A stretch of DNA of 64,000 nucleotides from Ruegeria arenilitoris (GCF_013031355.1 NZ_WPZO01000004.1:1-64000), one strand, 5' to 3'. Shown: positions 36,502 through 46,008, counted from the first letter of the stretch. Notes: generated by a model from the letters alone, not told the origin. Translations and numbers: made by a program.

Positions 36502-36655
36502 TTTGGTCTCCTAACGGGTTTGATGTTGCAACAGGCGGGTTAGCCCGTTGCCCCGGGAGGGCGGTTGTTCAGCCGCTTTGCCCGCAAAGAAGCCCGGTGG
36601 CAGTGATACCGCCGGCTCCCTTCGCTGGTATCCAGAGGGGCAGGCACCAAGGGCA
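36502..36655 (-). other. Gap between the SnoaL-C and bicupin genes
   Basis: The only sizeable break (154 bp) in the 15-gene leftward run after the permeases. It holds imperfect G+C-rich inverted repeats (AGCCGG / CCGGGCT around 36585-36610) but no T-run. Either an internal terminator/attenuator or an internal promoter for the bicupin-RraA half could lie here. I found no LacI-type palindrome in it. Confidence 0.35.
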
Positions 36656-37645
36656 TTACACGTCCCCGGTCGCCAGGATAATCTGCTTCCAGACCGAAGT
36701 TTCGTCGAACAGGGTCCATTCACGGCGCAGCTTGATGTCACCGCCGATCAACTCACCCCATTCAGCGTGGCTGATGCCCAGCACATAAACATCGGCGCCG
36801 GTTGGCTTACCAAATGCGCCCCAGCCGTCATGCTTTCCGTGCAGGCTCCAGCGGATTGCCGAACGGGGCGGCATATTCGGATCATCGCGCCCGATCTGGT
36901 GATGGATGGTGAAGGTCGCATTGGGCAGTGCCGCACGCAACGACATCCAGAACCGATCCACCGAGTCCCACCCGTGTCCGGTGACGCCACCCGGGTATTC
37001 GGACTGCACGGCCCGGTCATAGTCACGTTCGACCGCGCCCATATCCGCGTTCATCAACCGGGTCAGCAGATCGGCATGACGCTGCCCCCATTCATTGTCG
37101 TTTCCGCGGCCCTTGTAAGGGCCTTCGACGTCAATTGCCGGAGTCAGCGGTCTGACACAGTTTTCCGGCCCGCCTTCGCGCGCAATCAGGTCGGCGGCGT
37201 ATTCCTTTGGATCCCAGCCCATCTGCCTGACAATCGCACCCTGATCCCGGATCAGCCATTCATCGTCGATCTTGTTGTTGATCGCATGACAATCCGCCAG
37301 AATCCTGTACCGCAGCTTGGTTCCGGTGGGCTTGCCGTAAACCCCTTCGGCCAGATGCGTCGCGGTCGAGATGATCCGGTGCGAGCTGAGCATTCCCTCT
37401 TCCGGTGTACCGGACCAGATCACGTCCTCGCCCAATAGCTGACGGTCGGGAAATTCAGCCAGTGTGGCCATTGTTGCGCCAATGACATTCTGGTTGCCCA
37501 GCACAACAGACCCGGGCGAGCGGACAACAATATCCTCACCATAATAGTCGTGCAGGGTGGAAATCCCCCTGTCTTCCCAGATCTCTTTGGTAATCCCGAT
37601 GATGTAGTCCGGAAAATCCCGAAACTTCGGATCGAAGCCTTTCAT
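36656..37645 (-). CDS. SnoaL/NTF2-fold protein with two domains (SnoaL-C)
   Basis: A 329-residue protein that reads as two consecutive SnoaL/NTF2-like halves (about residues 1-150 and 165-329). The halves contain typical motifs such as LHDYYGEDIVVRSPG and the second-half ADMGAVERDYDRAVQSEYPG. The fold is used by polyketide cyclases, ketosteroid isomerase and scytalone dehydratase. It is more divergent from the other three SnoaL proteins of this locus than they are from each other. The ATG at 37645 overlaps the lacI-type gene by 4 nt (ATGA), which decides the start over an upstream in-frame codon. Confidence 0.75.
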   Translation of the reverse strand: MKGFDPKFRDFPDYIIGITKEIWEDRGISTLHDYYGEDIVVRSPGSVVLGNQNVIGATMATLAEFPDRQLLGEDVIWSGTPEEGMLSSHRIISTATHLAEGVYGKPTGTKLRYRILADCHAINNKIDDEWLIRDQGAIVRQMGWDPKEYAADLIAREGGPENCVRPLTPAIDVEGPYKGRGNDNEWGQRHADLLTRLMNADMGAVERDYDRAVQSEYPGGVTGHGWDSVDRFWMSLRAALPNATFTIHHQIGRDDPNMPPRSAIRWSLHGKHDGWGAFGKPTGADVYVLGISHAEWGELIGGDIKLRREWTLFDETSVWKQIILATGDV

Positions 37646-38685
37646 GTCTCTGTCCTTTGTGGGTTCCACCCTTTGGGCAACCGGGCCGAGGTCCGCACGA
37701 CCAGCGGCCCGTCAATGGCCACTTTGCGCGATTTTGCCGTTGCCGGGGTGTCGATATGTTCAAGCAAGGCGGTGACGGTTTCCGCCACCATGAGATTGGC
37801 GCGTTGTCGGATCGTCGTCAGGTTATAGGCAGGCCACGCGGCGGGCGGCACATCGTCATAGCCCACGACCGACACGTCCTCGGGCACGCGCAGGCCCAAT
37901 TCAAAGCGGATCACATCCATCACCGCCAGCGCCATGTGGTCGTTGGCTACCAACACCGCATCCGGACGCATGTCGGGCGCGACGTCAAACATACGCCGCG
38001 CCGCCGCACGCGCCGTTTCCGTGTGAAAGTCGCCAATTTCATGCGCAAACAGGCTCTGACCACCTTCGCTTAGTCCGGCGCGGAACCCCGCCTCGCGGTC
38101 GCGCTGGGTCGAGGCACCCTGCCAGCCGGCGATATAGCCGATGCGCTCGTGCCCACCGGCTAAAAGAAACTCGGCCACCTTGCGCCCGCCGACAAAGTTG
38201 TCGGACGTGACCGAGGTGATGCCTTCGATATCCTGACTGCGGTTGAACAGCACGACAGGTACACCGGCCTGCTGGCATCGTGTCGCAATTTCCGACGACA
38301 TCGCGACCGAGGCCAGAATGACGCCATCCACCTGATAGTCGAGGATTTCCGCCATTACGTCTTCGATGTTTCCGGCAGTCCGTGAGGCCATGAAGATCAG
38401 GACGTGGTATCCCTTTTCCTGCAACGCGTTCGAGAGTTTCTCAAGCGCTTCAGGGTAGAAGTAATTGTCGAGGTACCCGACCACCAAACCGATGATCCGG
38501 CTTTTCCCCGACACCATCGCGCGGGCCAGAACATTGGGGCGATAGCCCAGTTCGGCCGCGGCCTTGCGAACCTTTTCCTCGGTCTTCTTGCTGACCGACG
38601 CGCCGGGCGTAAACACCCGGCTGACCGCCGATTGGCTGACACCGGCCAGTTGAGCAACTTGAAGAGAGGTGACTTTTTCAGCCAT
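37642..38685 (-). CDS. LacI-family transcriptional regulator
   Basis: A 347-residue LacI/GalR regulator. The N-terminal helix-turn-helix and hinge span residues 1-60: VTSLQVAQLAGVSQSAVSRVF, then KKTEEKVRKAAAELGYRPNVLARAM. A type I periplasmic-binding-protein domain follows (VDGVILASVAMSSE, NRSQDIEG, GRKVAEFLLAGG). It is embedded between the SDR and SnoaL-C genes and overlaps both, so it is autoregulated with the operon. Its likely operators are the two palindromes at 47105-47122 and 47156-47179, of the usual LacI type. The ligand is presumably the imported substrate or a derivative. Confidence 0.95.
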   Translation of the reverse strand: MAEKVTSLQVAQLAGVSQSAVSRVFTPGASVSKKTEEKVRKAAAELGYRPNVLARAMVSGKSRIIGLVVGYLDNYFYPEALEKLSNALQEKGYHVLIFMASRTAGNIEDVMAEILDYQVDGVILASVAMSSEIATRCQQAGVPVVLFNRSQDIEGITSVTSDNFVGGRKVAEFLLAGGHERIGYIAGWQGASTQRDREAGFRAGLSEGGQSLFAHEIGDFHTETARAAARRMFDVAPDMRPDAVLVANDHMALAVMDVIRFELGLRVPEDVSVVGYDDVPPAAWPAYNLTTIRQRANLMVAETVTALLEHIDTPATAKSRKVAIDGPLVVRTSARLPKGWNPQRTET

Positions 38686-39449
38686 CAGTCTGCCGTCCAT
38701 CCTCCGTCAATCAACATCGAAGTACCCGTGACCAGCGCCGAGGCGTCCGAGGCCAGGTAGGTCACCGCGCCCATGATGTCCTCGACCTCGCCCACCCGGT
38801 CCAGCTTGATCTTTTCCATGATCCAGGCGGCCCGTTCGGGGTTTTCGAAGGTGGATTGGGTCAAAGGCGTGCGGATGAAGGTCGGACACACCGTGTTGAT
38901 ACGAATACGCTGTTTACCCCATTCGATAGCCATGGCTTTGACCATACCCTCCAGCCCGTGTTTGGTCGCACAATAAAGCGCCCGGTCAACACCGCCGACA
39001 TGACCCATCTGGCTTGAGATATGGATGATCGACCCCGGCTTGCCCGCTGCCATCAACGCCTTGGCCGCATAAGACGACAGGAAATAGGCCGAGCGCAGGT
39101 TGACGTTCGTAACCGCGTCGAAATCTTCGGGCGTGGTCTCAACCGCCGGACCATGACGCGCGGTTCCGGCCGAGTTCACCACCACATCAAAGACGCGGTC
39201 GTCAAACAATCCGCGTAGCGCTTCAAGATCGCCCTGATCCACCACGGCGGCCTCGGCCGACCAGCCCTGCGCCTGAAACGCCGCAACCGTTTCGTTCAAA
39301 CGATCCGCCCCACGTGCGGCACAGACCACATGCGCTCCCGCTTCGGCCAGAGCTACGGCACAACCCTGCCCGATGCCCGAGGACGCGCCGGTGACAAGGG
39401 CGGTCTTGCCCGCCAGAGAAAACGAAGGGGTGCGGGGCAGATCACTCAT
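38685..39449 (-). CDS. Short-chain dehydrogenase/reductase
   Basis: A 254-residue classical SDR. Cofactor motif TGASSGIG (residues 20-27), NSAG, and the catalytic S...Y-CATK pair (SSQMGHVGGVDRALYCATK) are intact; CAARGADRL after beta-2 suggests NADP(H) or NAD use without a decisive acidic residue. It overlaps SnoaL-A and LacI genes by 1 nt each. A polyol or hydroxy-acid oxidoreductase fits the context, paired with the HisD-like dehydrogenase. Confidence 0.92.
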   Translation of the reverse strand: MSDLPRTPSFSLAGKTALVTGASSGIGQGCAVALAEAGAHVVCAARGADRLNETVAAFQAQGWSAEAAVVDQGDLEALRGLFDDRVFDVVVNSAGTARHGPAVETTPEDFDAVTNVNLRSAYFLSSYAAKALMAAGKPGSIIHISSQMGHVGGVDRALYCATKHGLEGMVKAMAIEWGKQRIRINTVCPTFIRTPLTQSTFENPERAAWIMEKIKLDRVGEVEDIMGAVTYLASDASALVTGTSMLIDGGWTAD

Positions 39450-40501
39450 CAGCTCATTCCATCCGGGATATTGATACGCCCCATGTTGCGGGCCTTATTG
39501 AATTCCCGCAGTCGGGCGAAAACGTCAACGCCAAGCTGACGATACGCGTCCAGAAGATCGACCAGTACCCAGTTTTCGCGGATCTTGCCGTTCTCGACCC
39601 GCCAGAAATCGAGGCTTCGCATGGTGATCCGCTTGCCCGAGGGCGCGATCCCCATCCAGCCATCATGGGTCACGGTCTGAATCATGTTGGGCCAGCCGGT
39701 CACGGCGGCATAGTCACCATCCCCGAAGAAGTGATAGGTGATGTCGTCGATATATTGCCCACGATCCGGCATGCCGTTGAGGAACGGAATCTGGTGCCAG
39801 TTGCGGAACCCGGAAAACCCGCGCCCGGTGCCGATGCCCGCCGGGCCGTACCAATTCATGCGCGGATGCCAGAACCGCTCGGGCTCCATCACCTCCGGCC
39901 CGCCTTGCGAGGGGTGCTTCTTCAGATGTTCAAGCATGTCGATGATGTGCTGACAGGCCGTCTGCCCCTTGGCCGCATCATAGGGGCCCGGCACGAAACC
40001 GTCCTGCGTCGCCGGTCCGGGCACATGCCATTCGCGACCCAGGCTGGGCGCCATCGGCCAGGCATTCGCCTGCATCATTACCTCGGGGATGTCCCACAGG
40101 GCCTGCATCTCGACCACTTTGCCGTCTTCAAAACGGTAGAATTCGTGGAACCGCATGGTCACCTGATGGCCGGTCGGCGGGATATCCAGCCATGGCCCGG
40201 TGAAGGTGCCGGTGTAATAGCCGCCACATCCGACCCAATCGGCCCCATGTTCATCCGGACCAGCCATGACGATATAGTCGCGCCGTTCCAGATCGGGCCA
40301 GGCGGACAGCAGGTCTTTGTAGGCGGTATCGTAATACGCGTCGCTGCCGGTGCTGTCGCCAAAGGGATGGCACAGCCTGAAAACAGCGTCAGGGGCGCTG
40401 ACATCTGCCAGCGCCCGACGCACACCGTCCTCGCTGAAGTCGTACATCGCCGCCCGAAGCGGCGCGATCAGCGATTTGTGGTGTGTGTGCTTGTCACTCA
40501 T
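39449..40501 (-). CDS. SnoaL/NTF2-fold protein with two domains (SnoaL-A)
   Basis: A 350-residue tandem of two SnoaL/NTF2 domains (about residues 10-150 and 195-335). Domain 1 holds [23 protein letters not shown], and domain 2 holds [22 protein letters not shown] followed by [16 protein letters not shown]. Domain 2 matches the single-domain SnoaL-D almost segment for segment. The whole protein is paralogous to SnoaL-B at 47243. It overlaps the HisD-like gene by 4 nt and the SDR by 1 nt. Probable enzymatic role (isomerase, dehydratase or lactone-related), not assignable from sequence. Confidence 0.8.
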   Translation of the reverse strand: MSDKHTHHKSLIAPLRAAMYDFSEDGVRRALADVSAPDAVFRLCHPFGDSTGSDAYYDTAYKDLLSAWPDLERRDYIVMAGPDEHGADWVGCGGYYTGTFTGPWLDIPPTGHQVTMRFHEFYRFEDGKVVEMQALWDIPEVMMQANAWPMAPSLGREWHVPGPATQDGFVPGPYDAAKGQTACQHIIDMLEHLKKHPSQGGPEVMEPERFWHPRMNWYGPAGIGTGRGFSGFRNWHQIPFLNGMPDRGQYIDDITYHFFGDGDYAAVTGWPNMIQTVTHDGWMGIAPSGKRITMRSLDFWRVENGKIRENWVLVDLLDAYRQLGVDVFARLREFNKARNMGRINIPDGMS

Positions 40502-41829
40502 TCAGCGGCGTCCCGATAAGGCGCAGGCTCACCGTAAGGTACATTGATCCCGCCATAGCGGCGCACGCGGATGTTGCATTGCTCGGCATGGCCTACAAAG
40601 CCTTCGAGCATACACAGGCGCGAGCCATATTCGCCGATCAGCGTCGCCGCCTCATCGGTCAGAACCTTTTGATAGCTGTGCGTTTTCAGATACTTACCAA
40701 CCCACAGACCACCGGTATAGCGACCTGCTTTCTTGGTCGGCAGCGTGTGGTTGGTGCCGATCACTTTGTCCCCGTTGGAAACATTGGTGCGCGGACCAAG
40801 GAACAGCGCGCCATAGCAAGTCATGTTCTCAAGGAACCAGTCGTCGCGGTCGGTCATGACCTGAACATGCTCGGACGCGATGTCGTCGGCGACCTGCAAC
40901 ATCTCGTCATAGGTGTCGCAGACAATCACTTCGCCATACTCATCCCAAGACACTTTCGCGGTGCCAGCCGTCGGCAGAATGCCCAGAATACGGTCAACCT
41001 CGGCCAGAGTTTCCTCGGCCAGTTTGCGCGAGTTGGTCAGCAGAACGCAGGGGCTGTTATAGCCATGCTCGGCCTGACCCAGCAGGTCGGTGGCGCACAG
41101 CTCGGCATCGGCTGCGGTTTCATCGGCGATGACCATGGTTTCGGTCGGACCGGCGAACAGGTCGATACCCACGCGACCGAACAGCTGGCGCTTGGCTTCA
41201 GCAACGAACGCATTACCGGGGCCAACCAGCATGTGAACCGGGTTGATGGTCTCGGTTCCGATCGCCATGGCGCCGATGGCCTGAATGCCGCCCATGACAT
41301 AAATCTCATGCGCGCCGCCCAGATGCATTGCTGCAATCACAGCCGCATTGGGCTTGCCGTTGAACGGAGGGGTGCAGGCGATGATGCGCGGAACACCTGC
41401 GACCGAGGCTGTGGCCACGGACATATGCGCCGAGGCCACCATCGGGAATTTGCCGCCGGGGACATAGCAGCCAACCGACTGAACGGGGATGTTCTTGTGA
41501 CCCAGGATCACACCCGGCAGGGTTTCGACCTCGATATCCAGCATGGAATCGCGTTGCGCCTGCGCGAAGTTGCGCACTTGTTCCTGCGCGAACTTGATGT
41601 CTGCCAGCTCGCGCTCGGTCAGCTGACCGATCAGGTCGTCGATCTCTTGCTGCGACAGCCGGAACGAGGCGGGCGAGTAATTGTCGAACTTCTCGCTCAG
41701 CTCGCGCACGGCGGCATCGCCACGGGTTTCGATGTCTTTCAGAGTGGCTTCCACCACGGCGCGGGTCTTGGCGTCATCCTCTGCCCGGTCGGCGTCAGAC
41801 TTACCGCGTTTGAGATACTCAATTGCCAT
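40498..41829 (-). CDS. Histidinol-dehydrogenase-like NAD-dependent alcohol dehydrogenase (HpsN-type)
   Basis: A 443-residue protein of the HisD family. Conserved pieces are present: [28 protein letters not shown], the catalytic ASEHVQVMT Glu-His pair, and C-terminal [15 protein letters not shown]. The stretch [22 protein letters not shown] is characteristic of the catabolic HpsN-like branch, whose described member oxidises the primary alcohol of 2,3-dihydroxypropane-1-sulfonate to the acid. No histidine genes are nearby, so biosynthetic HisD is unlikely. It probably performs a two-step alcohol-to-acid oxidation of the cluster's substrate. Confidence 0.85.
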   Translation of the reverse strand: MAIEYLKRGKSDADRAEDDAKTRAVVEATLKDIETRGDAAVRELSEKFDNYSPASFRLSQQEIDDLIGQLTERELADIKFAQEQVRNFAQAQRDSMLDIEVETLPGVILGHKNIPVQSVGCYVPGGKFPMVASAHMSVATASVAGVPRIIACTPPFNGKPNAAVIAAMHLGGAHEIYVMGGIQAIGAMAIGTETINPVHMLVGPGNAFVAEAKRQLFGRVGIDLFAGPTETMVIADETAADAELCATDLLGQAEHGYNSPCVLLTNSRKLAEETLAEVDRILGILPTAGTAKVSWDEYGEVIVCDTYDEMLQVADDIASEHVQVMTDRDDWFLENMTCYGALFLGPRTNVSNGDKVIGTNHTLPTKKAGRYTGGLWVGKYLKTHSYQKVLTDEAATLIGEYGSRLCMLEGFVGHAEQCNIRVRRYGGINVPYGEPAPYRDAAE

Positions 41830-41843
41830 TGTCTAAACCCTTT

Positions 41844-42371
41844 TTATTCAGGACGAGGAGCAGTTTTCTCACCACGGTCATAGGCTTCCCAGCCTTCACC
41901 GTTGAAGATATCGACACCCAGCTGTGCAGCGACATGGGCGAAATCGACATTCACCCAGTTGTCGACGATCTTGCCATCAACCACTTTCCAGAAGTCCATG
42001 TAGCGGATCTCGACCCGCTTGCCGGTGGGCGCAATGCCCAGAAACTCGCCGGAATGGGTGGCTTCCTGACGACCGAACGCCGCAGCCCATTCACCCATGT
42101 ACAGGCGGGCCTCATCAATGCAGGTCTTGTCCGAGAACGCAGCCTGAAACGGGCGCTGCCAGTTGTCCTGAAACTCTTTCAGACCTGTCTTGGTGCCACA
42201 GCCCTGGTTGCCCAGCCAACGGAACCCTTCCGAGAAGAACTCGCCGATGTCGTCAATACGGTGGTCGTTCAGACCATCAACCATAGTTTCGATCACGCGG
42301 CGGGTGTCTTTGGTTTTGCTCATGTCCGTGTCGCGGGTCAGGACCGCTTGTTCGGGACGGGAACCTTTCAT
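41844..42371 (-). CDS. SnoaL/NTF2-fold protein, single domain (SnoaL-D)
   Basis: A 175-residue single SnoaL/NTF2 domain. The helix-rich start (RRVIETMVDGLNDHRIDDIGEFF) is followed by the sheet with GIAPTGKRVEIRYMDFWKVVDGK and ends VDFAHVAAQLGVDIFNGE. These pieces match the second half of SnoaL-A. The ATG at 42371 has AAGGAT 8 bases ahead; M17 (42323) is an alternative. It follows the permease genes after a 126-bp gap with no clear signal in it. Confidence 0.82.
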   Translation of the reverse strand: MKGSRPEQAVLTRDTDMSKTKDTRRVIETMVDGLNDHRIDDIGEFFSEGFRWLGNQGCGTKTGLKEFQDNWQRPFQAAFSDKTCIDEARLYMGEWAAAFGRQEATHSGEFLGIAPTGKRVEIRYMDFWKVVDGKIVDNWVNVDFAHVAAQLGVDIFNGEGWEAYDRGEKTAPRPE

Positions 42372-42497
42372 TTTTCTATCCTTTCAGATCGCAAGAGTGT
42401 GTGAGGGGGTCACTGACCCGCCATCACAAAAAGTCCCTCGGCATCCTGTTCAGCGCCGGATGGCGCGATACTGCACTGTTGCGCGACCGACTGCTCA

Positions 42498-43652
42498 TCA
42501 GCCTTTCACCGCCCCGGCTGTCAGACCGCTGACGATCTGGCGCTGGAAGATCAGAACAAGGAAGATCAGCGGCGCAGTGATCGACACGGCGGCAGCCACG
42601 GCGACAACCTGATCGGTCGTGGTGGTTTCGCGGTTGAACATGCCGACAATGGCCGGAACCATGGTCTGGTTCTGCGCGTCCAGCAGCAGTGAGGTCACCA
42701 GAAAGTCGTTATAGGCCAGCAAGAAGCTGAACAGTCCCGTGGTAATCACACCCGGCCACATCACCGGCATGATGACACGGCGGAAGGCCTGGAAGTGGCT
42801 GCAGCCATCAACGCGGGCGGCCTCATCCAGCTCAGACGGGATGTTCTGGAAGAACGAGCGCAGCATCCAGATGGTAAAGGGCTGGTTGATCGCAACCAGA
42901 ACCGCAATCACCGCAAACGGCTTGCCGTACAGCGTCGGGGCATTGTCGCCCAGGATCGGGCTCAACCATTCGGCCGAGTTGATGAAGACCGGCAGGTAGC
43001 CCGCCACCAGAACAGAGTGCGGCAGAGCGCGGAACACCAGCGCCACGATCAGAATCCAGAACGCGAAGGTCGACCCCGAGCGCGCCAGACCATAGCCCGC
43101 CAGCGTCCCAACCGTCAGCGACACGGTCACAACCCCGGTGGTCACGATCAGCGAGTTGCGGAAGTTGTCCGAGAAACCGCGATCAATCCAGACGGTTTTG
43201 TAATGTTCGGTCGTCAGGCCCAGAACGTCCCGGCCCAAGGGACCAAAGAGCGGGTTCAGCACGCCAAGGATCGCAGGCAGGATCACGAAGAACACCACCA
43301 GAAAGCCCACGGCGACGGCCAGAATTCCGATGATCCAGCCGATCCATTCCTGACCGGGTTTGGAATAGGATTTGACCATCGAGGGCAAGGTCTTGGTCGC
43401 CACGATGATCGTGCCCCAGATCACCGCGATGCCCAGAATGATATCCAGCAGCGACAGACCGTTGCCCTTGGCCAGAGTCGCAGGCCCGAAGATCACATTC
43501 AGCGCGTTACTGTCAAAAGCATCCACGGGGGATTTGAAGCTCATCACCGCGATCCAGAAGATCGGGAAGGCGGCGACCAGGCACCAGAAGACCAGGAAGA
43601 CGTTGGATGTCAGTCGCAGGCTGAACGGTTGGCGAAGCGCGCGTGAGGACAT
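42498..43652 (-). CDS. CUT1-type ABC importer permease (MalG-like) with an N-terminal insertion
   Basis: A 384-residue inner-membrane permease. The C-terminal two-thirds is a standard MalG-type domain, with the EAA loop SELDEAARVDGCSHFQAFRRVIMPVMWPG split by its usual glycine. MalG homologues usually have about 280-300 residues. Here roughly 90 extra residues (about 47-140) carrying two additional hydrophobic stretches (LLDIILGIAVIWGTIIV and WIIGILAVAVGFLVVFFVI) lie in the first periplasmic loop. It partners the MalF-like gene 1 bp upstream. Confidence 0.92.
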   Translation of the reverse strand: MSSRALRQPFSLRLTSNVFLVFWCLVAAFPIFWIAVMSFKSPVDAFDSNALNVIFGPATLAKGNGLSLLDIILGIAVIWGTIIVATKTLPSMVKSYSKPGQEWIGWIIGILAVAVGFLVVFFVILPAILGVLNPLFGPLGRDVLGLTTEHYKTVWIDRGFSDNFRNSLIVTTGVVTVSLTVGTLAGYGLARSGSTFAFWILIVALVFRALPHSVLVAGYLPVFINSAEWLSPILGDNAPTLYGKPFAVIAVLVAINQPFTIWMLRSFFQNIPSELDEAARVDGCSHFQAFRRVIMPVMWPGVITTGLFSFLLAYNDFLVTSLLLDAQNQTMVPAIVGMFNRETTTTDQVVAVAAAVSITAPLIFLVLIFQRQIVSGLTAGAVKG

Positions 43653-43653
43653 A

Positions 43654-44676
43654 TCAGTGACCCCCTTTGTGATCGCGCCATGTCCGGCGCAGCGGAAGGA
43701 TAAGCAGGATGACGATGCCGATCATGGTCAGCATGGCACTGGCCGAGGCCCGACTGATCGACCGGTTTCCGGCCTGATCGGGTACCAGGAAGTCATACGT
43801 CAGCCACTGCAGCGAGATGACATAGCCCTGGCTCGAGAAACCGACGATTTCTTCGAACACGCGATAGGCGTCCATCAGGTGGATCATCGATACAAAGATG
43901 ATCAGCGGCATCAGGTGCGGGATGACGATGTATTTCATTCGCTGCCAGCGGGTGGCACCGTCGATCACCGCACTTTCCAGACTGTCCTGATTGACGGTTT
44001 GCAGACCGGCGTAGAACACGATGGCAGCAAAGGGTGCGACGTGCCACACGCGGTAGAGCATCATCAGGATCTCGATCGTCCACGCCTGTGCAAACAGGGC
44101 GATATCGCGGTTCAGCCACCATTCCAGCAGCGCGGTCAGGATACCGTCACCGCGGAACAGCCAGTTGATCGACAGCACCCCGATCACCGGCGTGATGATG
44201 AAGGGCAGCAGCGAGATAAAGATCACCGGCCCGCGGATCGCTCGCGCCGCGTTGTTGATCAGAACCGCAATGCCCAACCCGCAGACGATCACCAAAGGCA
44301 GCGTGATCAGCGTGAATGTCAGGGTAAACCGCAGCGCCTTCCAGAAGTTGATGGTGGACAGAACACTCAGGCTGCCTTCGCTGATCGCACGCCAGGCCCG
44401 TTCGGGTTCCAGGACGTTGCGATAGCTTTGCAGTCCCACATATTGGGTCTGGGTGATGACCTCGCCGTGTTCGTCCAGCTTCGGTTGCGATTTCAGCTCG
44501 GTCACACAGGTCTGGGTCAGGAAACCGGGGGTGCAGGTTTCCACCTCGACCGTCTCATAGATCGGCTGGGTGATGTAAAAGCTCTGCTTGAACACGCTGA
44601 CCAGCGGGAAAGCGATGAAGAGAAGCATCATAAAGACAGAGGGGCCAACAAAGGCGGCAAATGTCCGGAAATTCAT
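43654..44676 (-). CDS. CUT1-type ABC importer permease (MalF-like)
   Basis: A 340-residue inner-membrane permease with six main TM segments. After TM1 a periplasmic loop of about 70 residues contains two cysteines (ETCTPGFLTQTCVTE), possibly disulfide-linked. The EAA-type loop is ESAVIDGATRWQRMKYIVIPHLMP. It forms the heterodimeric channel with the MalG-like protein encoded 1 bp downstream. Confidence 0.93.
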   Translation of the reverse strand: MNFRTFAAFVGPSVFMMLLFIAFPLVSVFKQSFYITQPIYETVEVETCTPGFLTQTCVTELKSQPKLDEHGEVITQTQYVGLQSYRNVLEPERAWRAISEGSLSVLSTINFWKALRFTLTFTLITLPLVIVCGLGIAVLINNAARAIRGPVIFISLLPFIITPVIGVLSINWLFRGDGILTALLEWWLNRDIALFAQAWTIEILMMLYRVWHVAPFAAIVFYAGLQTVNQDSLESAVIDGATRWQRMKYIVIPHLMPLIIFVSMIHLMDAYRVFEEIVGFSSQGYVISLQWLTYDFLVPDQAGNRSISRASASAMLTMIGIVILLILPLRRTWRDHKGGH

Positions 44677-44718
44677 GGCTCTGCCTTTCTCATGGTTCTC
44701 GAGGGATCAGGAGGGGAT

Positions 44719-44738
44719 GGGAGGGCCGGAGCCCTCCC
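44719..44738 (-). other. Stem-loop between solute-binding-protein and permease genes
   Basis: GGGAGGGC (44719-44726) pairs perfectly with GCCCTCCC (44731-44738) around a CGGA tetraloop, 10 bp past the stop of the binding-protein gene. There is no T-run, so it is more likely a 3'-end mRNA stabiliser/attenuator that raises binding-protein levels over the permeases. Confidence 0.6.
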
Positions 44739-44748
44739 CCCGGGAGGA

Positions 44749-45960
44749 TCAGTTGTTGACCAGACCTGCTTCTTTCGCAGCAGTCAGATAAGCGGCTTCG
44801 ATATCGGCCAGAGTGGTCGATGCGTCTTTTACACCGGTCAGATAGTCGGCCAGACCATTACCCAGCGCACTGTGCAGAACGCCCATCGGGGCCGACGCAG
44901 GATACGCCTTGGCACCGTTTTCTGCCGACGCTGCGGCACCGGCTGCCAGTTCACCCGGCGTATAAGCGGGGCTCAGCCAGACAGCGACGTCGTTGTTGGC
45001 GCTGACCATGTCACCGTCGATGCCTTCCATGACCAGACGGAACGCGGCATCCGCTTCTTCGTCGCTCATGTTTGCAGCCAGAACGACACCATCCCACCAG
45101 ATGGTGGTCGAAGGCGCAGCCGCACCCATCGGCGCCGATGCCATGGTAACCTTGCCGACAACCTGGCTTTCGGCTTCGTCGTTCATCGCCGCGGCACGGC
45201 TGGCCCACAGGTTCGCCATCGCGATCTTGCCCTGTTGGAACTGCTGTTGAACATAGGTCGAGTCGGATACCAGATATTCAGGGTCCATGAATTCGGTCAT
45301 CGCTTTCATGGTCTCAAGCGCCTTGACGCCCTGTTCGTTGTTGATCGAGGGCATGTTGCCTTCGCCAAAGAACTGACCGCCTTCGCCCATGTACATGTTG
45401 ACGAATTCCTGAGCCAGGTTCCAACCTGTCTTGAAGGTCCCGCCGATCGGGTACTCCATGACGCCGGCTTCTTTGATCTTGGCAGCAGCGGCCAGAACGT
45501 CGTCATAGGTCTTGGGCTCTTCGATGCCCAGATCTGCCAGAACGTCGTTGCGATACATCAGGTGCTGCGCGTTCACCATCATGGCAATCGCCATAACCTT
45601 GCCGTCCACCTTGATCAGCTGGTTCGGCAGCAGATCCTGACCATATTTCTCGACCAGATCATCCAGCGGACGCAGCGAGCCTGCGTTCAGCAGCGGGATC
45701 ATGGTTTCGTTGGCAACGCCACCGATCTGATACAGCGAGGGGTTCGCTGCAAAGGCCTCGGGCTGCTTTTCGCGGAATTCCTGATCCAGCGAAGCGCTGA
45801 AGTTGCCGCACTCGGCCATCGCGTCGGTGACGGCTTTCCAGGCCTCGAAACCAGCCGAAAGCGATTTCAGTGGCACTTCGTTTTCATACGCACATTCGGC
45901 CCATACGCCGGTTGCTGCGAGGGACATGGCGCCTGCCATGAAGAGTGATTTGAGTTTCAT
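44749..45960 (-). CDS. ABC importer periplasmic solute-binding protein (family 1, CUT1)
   Basis: A 403-residue secreted protein. Residues 1-21 are a signal peptide ending GVWA. The mature part is a family-1 sugar-type binding protein: VDGKVMAIAMMVNAQHLMYRNDVL and later WWDGVVLAANMSDEEADAA. It recruits the substrate for the MalF/MalG/MalK-like importer. Its ligand is unknown. It follows the ATPase gene after a 48-bp hairpin-containing gap. Confidence 0.93.
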   Translation of the reverse strand: MKLKSLFMAGAMSLAATGVWAECAYENEVPLKSLSAGFEAWKAVTDAMAECGNFSASLDQEFREKQPEAFAANPSLYQIGGVANETMIPLLNAGSLRPLDDLVEKYGQDLLPNQLIKVDGKVMAIAMMVNAQHLMYRNDVLADLGIEEPKTYDDVLAAAAKIKEAGVMEYPIGGTFKTGWNLAQEFVNMYMGEGGQFFGEGNMPSINNEQGVKALETMKAMTEFMDPEYLVSDSTYVQQQFQQGKIAMANLWASRAAAMNDEAESQVVGKVTMASAPMGAAAPSTTIWWDGVVLAANMSDEEADAAFRLVMEGIDGDMVSANNDVAVWLSPAYTPGELAAGAAASAENGAKAYPASAPMGVLHSALGNGLADYLTGVKDASTTLADIEAAYLTAAKEAGLVNN

Positions 45961-45980
45961 GCGTTTCTCCCTGTCAGGAT

Positions 45981-46005
45981 CGGTCCGTCGTCGACGTCCG
46001 GACCG
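45981..46005 (-). other. Hairpin between ATPase and binding-protein genes
   Basis: CGGTCCG (45981-45987) pairs with CGGACCG (45999-46005) across an 11-base loop in the 48-bp gap. It lies upstream of the binding-protein ribosome binding site and could affect processing. No T-run. Confidence 0.45.
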
Positions 46006-46008
46006 CTG

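Noticed and set aside
40498..41829. Biosynthetic histidinol dehydrogenase (hisD)
   Set aside because: No other his genes nearby, catabolic neighbours, and HpsN-type sequence block.
43372..45948. 858-codon rightward frame opposite the ABC permease and binding-protein genes
   Set aside because: Spans the complements of three intact genes and their gaps, with no domain resemblance.
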